Assembly (NCBI GenBank): GCA_044870185.1
Contig: JBIOYL010000438.1
Span: 1-9,562, forward strand
Reading direction: 5' to 3'
DNA from: JBIOYL01 sp044870185
GTDB taxonomy: Bacteria; Actinomycetota; CALGFH01
DNA length: 9,562 bases
The translations under genes were made by a program, and so were the position numbers. Below the pieces are notes generated by a model. That model saw only the letters and a program-made list of their open reading frames with translations, searched no databases and had not been told where the DNA came from. Shown here piece after piece: positions 6,016 through 9,562 of the stretch (positions within the stretch are counted from its first letter, which is position 1; each line of letters begins with the position of its first letter).

Positions 6016-7352
6016 GTGCCGCCTGAGACGAGGTACGCGCGGCTGGGAGGAGACCGGATCGCCTACCAGGTGCTCGGCGAGGGGCCACCCGACCTGGTGA
6101 TGGCCCCGCCAGCTTCGGCCACATCGACATCGCCTGGGAGGATCCCGGGATCGCGCTGTTCCTGCAGACGCTGGCGTCGTTCTCCCGGCTGATCCTGTTT
6201 GATCGGCGTGGCAAGGGTGCCTCAGACCCCCAGCCGGCCGACTCGATGCCGCCGTGGGAGTCCTACGCCGACGAGCTGTCGGCGGTCTTGGACGAGGTCG
6301 GCTCCGAGCGGGCCGCGCTGCTAGCCGAGCTGGATGCTGGCCCGGCGGTGATGCTGTTTGCTGGGACTAGGCCCGAACGCACCAGCGCCCTGGTCCTGAT
6401 GCACACCACGGCCAGGTTCCTCGCCGCCGACGACTACCCGATCGGGGTCCCCGCAGACGCCGCCGAGGCGTTTGTCGCCCAACTCGACCAGCTGTGGGGC
6501 ACCGAAGCGTTGGCCGCGATGCTGGTGCCCAGCCGGGCGGGCGACGAGCGGTTTCGCCGCTGGTTCGCGAAGGTGCTGCGCGCAGGCGTCAGCCCCAGGG
6601 CCGCCCAGGCGTTCCTGCGCGCCATGGTGGCGGCCGACGTGCGTCCCATCCTGCCGCTGGTCCAGACGCCAACGCTGATCTTGCACCGGCAGGAGTTCGC
6701 CCTGCCGCCCATCGAGCACGGCCGCTATCTGGCCGAGCACATCCGGGGCGCGAAGTTTATCGAGCTGCCGGGGACCGACGTGACGCTGGTCTGGGAGACG
6801 CCAGGGCTCGCCCTTGAGCACATCGACCGGTTCCTTGCCGACGCCGTCCGGCGCACCGCCACGCCCAGCCGCGTGCTGTCGACGGTGCTGTTCACCGACA
6901 TCGTCGCCTCCACCCAGGAGGCGCTGCGGGTGGGCGACCGGCGCTGGCGCGGGCTGCTGGAGGTGCACGATGAGCTGGCCCGCCGGCTGGTAGGGGAGTT
7001 CCACGGCCAGCTGGTCAAAACGACCGGTGACGGGATCCTGGCCACCTTCGACGGGCCCGGGCGGGCGGTCCATTGTGCGGGCGCCCTCCGCGAGGAGCTT
7101 GGCGGCATCGGCGTCGCCATCCGGGCGGGGCTGCACACCGGCGAGGTCGAGCTGCGTGGCGCCGACGTCGGCGGCATCGGCGTACACATCGCGGCTCGGG
7201 TGATGGGAGTGGCCGGGCCAGGGGAGATCCTCACCACCAGGACCGTGCACGACCTGGTGGTGGGAGCCGACGTCGTCCTGGCCGACCGTGGCGCGCAGCC
7301 GTTGAAAGGCGTGCAGGGAACCTGGCAGCTGTTCGCCGTCGTGGGGCGCTGA
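6016..7352 (+). pseudogene. Alpha/beta-hydrolase fused to class III adenylate/guanylate cyclase, frameshifted near 6108
   Basis: GTG 6016 opens with ETRYARLGGDRIAYQVLG, a typical N-terminus of actinobacterial hydrolase-cyclase fusions. After DLVMAP (to 6108) homology moves to the frame of 6111 onward (SFGHIDIAWEDP), as if one base were lost in the CCCC-rich stretch at 6103-6110. The restored product would be about 445 residues. The hydrolase half keeps LILFDRRGKGASD (6189-6227), but the nucleophile-elbow serine aligns with Leu (6330-6332) and the catalytic His with Val (6780-6782). The cyclase half, about 6870-7340, has metal Asp in FTDIV (6897-6899), Lys in VKTTGDG (7017-7019, suggesting ATP), the second metal Asp (7029-7031) and Arg (7197-7199); the usual transition-state Asn is His (7185-7187). 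It would make cAMP, perhaps sensing a ligand through the hydrolase fold. Sequencing error or real decay cannot be told apart. Confidence 0.85.
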
Positions 7353-7621
7353 ACCGCCGGGCCTTGTTCATCCTGCCCAGGCGACCCTTGGCTACGAAGG
7401 CTCTCCCCAGCCCGGTCAGGCCGTCACCAGGCCGTGCGAGGTCGGCCAACACTGGCAGAAGCTGCCTGTATCTGGCAGCGCCGGTCGGGAACGCCGACCA
7501 AGCCCCTACGAGCGCTTCGAGATCGGCGGGAGCGGCGTCGGGCTGCTGCAGCAAGCGCTCCAGGTCGGGCAGTTGGCCGCCGTGCCCGCGTGGCGTCCTG
7601 GATGAGGTCTGGCGGCTGAGG

Positions 7622-7627
7622 TAGCGT
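7622..7627 (+). promoter_or_regulatory. Possible -10 element of the sulfite oxidase gene
   Basis: TAGCGT fits the TAnnnT -10 form common in actinobacteria and lies 29 nt before ATG 7657, giving a leader of about 22 nt. The spaced -35 position (TGGATG, 7599-7604) is a poor match. The call rests on position and six bases. Confidence 0.35.
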
Positions 7628-7643
7628 TGCTGCCGTGAGCGAC

Positions 7644-7651
7644 AAGGGAGG
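7644..7651 (+). promoter_or_regulatory. Sulfite oxidase ribosome binding site
   Basis: AAGGGAGG ends 5 nt before ATG 7657. It fixes that ATG as the start; the GTG at 7635 is in another frame. Confidence 0.75.
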
Positions 7652-7656
7652 CCAGC

Positions 7657-8784
7657 ATGAGCCGCTCGATCAGCGATCTGCCCCCAGGCGTCACCGCCTC
7701 GGAGCAGATCTCCCGTGAGGAGCTCCAGCTCGCCGCCCGGAACCACGGCATGCCGCTGGAGGCGCTCCGCTACCCGGTCACCCCCATCGGCCTGCACTAC
7801 CTGCTGGTCCATTACGACATCCCCGCCGTCGACGCCAGCGGGTGGCGGCTTCGGATCGACGGGTCGGTCCGCCGTCCGCTGACGCTGACGCTGGACGACG
7901 TCCAGGCCCGTCCGGCGGTCACCCGTCCGGTGACGATGGAGTGCGCCGGCAACGGCCGGGCTCGGCTGTCACCGCGCGCGGTCAGCCAGCCGTGGCTGCT
8001 GGAGGCGGTCGGGACCGCTGCGTGGACCGGGACGCCGCTGTGGCCGCTGCTGGAGGAGGCCGGGATCGCCGACGAGGCGGTGGAGGTGGTGTTCGTCGGG
8101 CTGGACCGAGGCGTGGAGGGGGGTGTCGACCAGCGGTATGCGCGCAGCCTCTCGGTGGCCGAGGCCCGCCGCGAGGAGGTCCTGCTCGCCTGGGCCGTCA
8201 ACGGGCAGCCATTGCCGCCTCAGCACGGCTTTCCCCTCCGGCTGCTGGTGCCCGGCTGGTATGGGATGACCAGTGTCAAATGGCTGGAGCGGATCACCGT
8301 GGTCACCAGGCCGTTCGACGGCTACCAGCAGGTCAGGGCCTACCGCTACCGCCTCCTCCCGGAGGAGCCCGGCGAGCCGGTCACCAGGATCGCGCCGCGG
8401 TCGCTGCTGGTCCCACCGGGTATCCCGGACTTCCTGTCCCGGCAGCGGCTGCTGGAGCTTGGCCCCTGCCGGCTGGAGGGTCGAGCCTGGTCGGGCTGGG
8501 GGCCGATCGTGGACGTCCAGGTCAGCGTGGATGGCGGACGGACCTGGGAGGCCGCCGAGCTCGCCGACCCGCCGGCAGCGCACGCCTGGCAGGCATGGTC
8601 ATCCACGTGGCATCCCCAAGCGCCGGGCACGTACGAGCTGTGCTGCCGGGCCACCGACGCGACCGGCCGTCAACAGCCGACGCAGCCGCAGTGGAACCTG
8701 GGCGGCTACGCCGACAACGACGTCCAGCGGGTCAAGGTGACGGTCACGCCCGCTCCCGACGGCGCCCCGGCCCGCCACGGTTGA
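7657..8784 (+). CDS. Sulfite oxidase-family molybdopterin oxidoreductase
   Basis: Molybdenum-cofactor enzyme of the sulfite oxidase family, 375 residues. Residues about 40-220 form the cofactor-binding domain: VTMECAGNGR holds Cys96, the expected molybdenum ligand; GTAAWTGTPLW (119-129) and GFPLRLLVPGWYGMTSVKW (191-209) are family hallmarks. Residues about 240-365 form the Mo-co dimerisation domain (VSVDGGRTWEAAEL, 289-302), ending with the typical QWNLGGYADN (345-354). There is no heme-b domain and no twin-arginine or Sec signal, so it looks cytoplasmic and would need a separate electron acceptor; no cytochrome gene adjoins it. Sulfite to sulfate is the expected reaction, but some relatives act on other substrates. 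It stands alone, with its own Shine-Dalgarno and probable promoter, and converges with psuG. Confidence 0.93.
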   Translation: MSRSISDLPPGVTASEQISREELQLAARNHGMPLEALRYPVTPIGLHYLLVHYDIPAVDASGWRLRIDGSVRRPLTLTLDDVQARPAVTRPVTMECAGNGRARLSPRAVSQPWLLEAVGTAAWTGTPLWPLLEEAGIADEAVEVVFVGLDRGVEGGVDQRYARSLSVAEARREEVLLAWAVNGQPLPPQHGFPLRLLVPGWYGMTSVKWLERITVVTRPFDGYQQVRAYRYRLLPEEPGEPVTRIAPRSLLVPPGIPDFLSRQRLLELGPCRLEGRAWSGWGPIVDVQVSVDGGRTWEAAELADPPAAHAWQAWSSTWHPQAPGTYELCCRATDATGRQQPTQPQWNLGGYADNDVQRVKVTVTPAPDGAPARHG

Positions 8785-8827
8785 GCCTTGGCGGACGGTT
8801 CAGGAGCCGCCAGCTGACCAGAGGAAG

Positions 8828-8848
8828 CGCCCGCGCGGCCGGCGGGCG
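8828..8848. terminator. GC-rich hairpin between convergent genes
   Basis: CGCCCGC (8828-8834), 7-nt loop, GCGGGCG (8842-8848): a perfect 7-bp stem in the 82-bp spacer where the sulfite oxidase gene (+) and psuG (-) converge. A second, weaker stem lies at 8789-8812 (TGGCGG/CCGCCA, 12-nt loop). Neither has a T-tract, as is common for actinobacterial terminators. The position favours a two-way terminator. Confidence 0.45.
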
Positions 8849-8866
8849 GACCCGGAACACCGGCTG

Positions 8867-9562
8867 TCAGGCGGCGGCCAGGGCGGCGGCGATCCGGCCG
8901 GCGAGGGCGGCGTTGGCCTCGAGCAGGGCCAGGTTGGCGGCCAGGCTCCTCCCGCCGGTGCGGCGGTGGAGCCAGTCCAGCTCGTACGGCGTGCGCTGCT
9001 TGCCGACCACCCCGGCGGCGTTGGCCGCCTGCCTGCCGGCCTCGGCGAGCTCGTTCAGCTCGTCGAGATCCATGGCCACCTCGGCCGGGGGCTCCTGGAC
9101 GACCACGAGTGCCCCGGGTGCGCCGAGCACCTTGCAGGCCCGGACCAGGTCGACCACCTCGCCGAGGTCGTCGGCGGTGTGCTCGAGCGGATGCTCCCCG
9201 CGTGCCAGGAACCGGGGCATGCGGTCGGTCTGGTAGCCGACCACGAGCACGCTGTTGGCCTCCAGCCACTCAAGGGTAGCCTTGGTGTCGGCCACGTGCT
9301 TGGATCCCGAGCACACGACCACCATGCGGGAGCGCGCGAGCTGCGGCAGGTCGGCCGAGACGTCGGCGCCGCCGGCGTGGATCCCGCCGATCCCGCCGGT
9401 CGACATGACGTCGATGCCGACCGCCTCGGCCGCGAACACGGTGGCCGACACGGTGGTCGCCCCGTCCAGCCTGCGGGCCATCACATAGGGCAGGTCCCGC
9501 ACCGTCACCTTCCAGGTCACCTTGCCGGAGGCGAGCTGGGACACCTGGGCGTGGGGGGGGGG
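8867..9562 (-). CDS. psuG: Pseudouridine-5'-phosphate glycosidase, N-terminus cut by window edge
   Basis: Splits pseudouridine 5'-phosphate reversibly into uracil and ribose 5-phosphate; part of pseudouridine breakdown with the kinase PsuK, which is not visible here. About 231 residues are seen of roughly 300 usual. Family landmarks in order: KVTVRDLPYVMARRLDGATT, STGGIGGIHAGG, DVSADL (catalytic Asp region), VVCSGSKHVAD with the Schiff-base lysine (nt 9299-9301), VVGYQTDRMPRFLARG and GGRSLAANLALLEANA with the conserved Asn (8933-8935). The loop after GGIGGIH is a few residues shorter than usual. A GTG at 9544 is in frame, but homology continues upstream of it, so the true start lies beyond the edge. 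The first codons read CCC from a G run on the plus strand and are unreliable. Related indigoidine synthase A-like proteins share this fold. Confidence 0.93.
   Translation of the reverse strand, partial: PPPHAQVSQLASGKVTWKVTVRDLPYVMARRLDGATTVSATVFAAEAVGIDVMSTGGIGGIHAGGADVSADLPQLARSRMVVVCSGSKHVADTKATLEWLEANSVLVVGYQTDRMPRFLARGEHPLEHTADDLGEVVDLVRACKVLGAPGALVVVQEPPAEVAMDLDELNELAEAGRQAANAAGVVGKQRTPYELDWLHRRTGGRSLAANLALLEANAALAGRIAAALAAA
9553..9562. repeat. Run of ten G at the window end
   Basis: Ten consecutive G (plus strand) close the sequence. Within psuG they would encode three prolines not expected at this point of the family. A poly-G read-end artefact at a contig edge is a likely cause. Confidence 0.6.

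Larger units (their letters stand above)
7353..7656. other. 304-bp gap with no assignable gene
   Basis: Between the cyclase stop and the sulfite oxidase start there is no plus-strand gene with a ribosome binding site. On the minus strand, about 7590-7360 reads as a protein-like stretch (LPDLERLLQQPDAAPADLEA, later RYRQLLPVLADLARP). It has no good start and runs on antisense into the cyclase gene. It may be a remnant of an unidentified helical protein, or chance in GC-rich DNA. The last 35 bases hold the probable promoter and Shine-Dalgarno of the next gene. Confidence 0.5.

Noticed and set aside
6246..6248. ATG 6246 as the start of the cyclase gene
   Set aside because: Clear hydrolase-fusion homology and a Shine-Dalgarno lie upstream at 6004-6245; this ATG appears only because of the frameshift near 6108.
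7842..9236. A 464-codon plus-strand open frame crossing the sulfite oxidase gene, the convergent spacer and psuG
   Set aside because: It is a shadow frame of two well-supported genes on opposite strands; the translation is Gly/Arg/Ala-rich low complexity.

Overview
The window is GC-rich, with tightly packed genes, GTG as well as ATG starts and strong GGAGG-type ribosome binding sites. The order E2 acyltransferase - lipB - lipA - small secreted/membrane protein - glnA matches the dlaT/sucB-lipB-lipA-(membrane protein)-glnA1 neighbourhood of Actinomycetota such as Mycobacterium. An actinobacterium, probably from an environmental assembly, is the best reading. The sequence alone does not fix the genus.

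Positions 1-3705 form one rightward operon. It holds the 3' part of a 2-oxo acid dehydrogenase E2 gene (cut by the left edge), lipB, lipA and a 176-residue protein with one N-terminal membrane segment and an RskA-C-like domain. Spacings are 4 bp, an 8-bp overlap and 6 bp. LipB moves octanoate onto the lipoyl domains and LipA inserts the two sulfurs, so the operon makes both an E2 enzyme and its cofactor. The fourth gene has no evident link to lipoylation.

Positions 3706-5294 are glnA (type I glutamine synthetase) and its control region. That region has an 11-bp-phased array resembling GlnR boxes and three consecutive short hairpins before the Shine-Dalgarno sequence.

From 5295 on, the content looks accessory. 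A tyrosine recombinase on the minus strand survives only as pieces in three frames with an internal deletion (about 5415-5826). It is followed by an alpha/beta-hydrolase/class III cyclase fusion gene (6016-7352) with an apparent one-base frameshift near 6108 and a degenerate hydrolase triad. A 304-bp gap with no assignable gene comes next, then a sulfite oxidase-family molybdenum enzyme (7657-8784). Facing it across an 82-bp spacer with a GC-rich hairpin is a pseudouridine-5'-phosphate glycosidase (psuG), cut by the right edge. The window ends in a run of ten G, which may be a sequencing artefact.

No tRNA, rRNA, CRISPR array or complete mobile element was seen. Nothing here is clearly a new multi-gene system. 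The points most worth a second look are the glnA leader, the orphan RskA-like protein in the lipoate operon, and the hydrolase-cyclase whose hydrolase triad has decayed.
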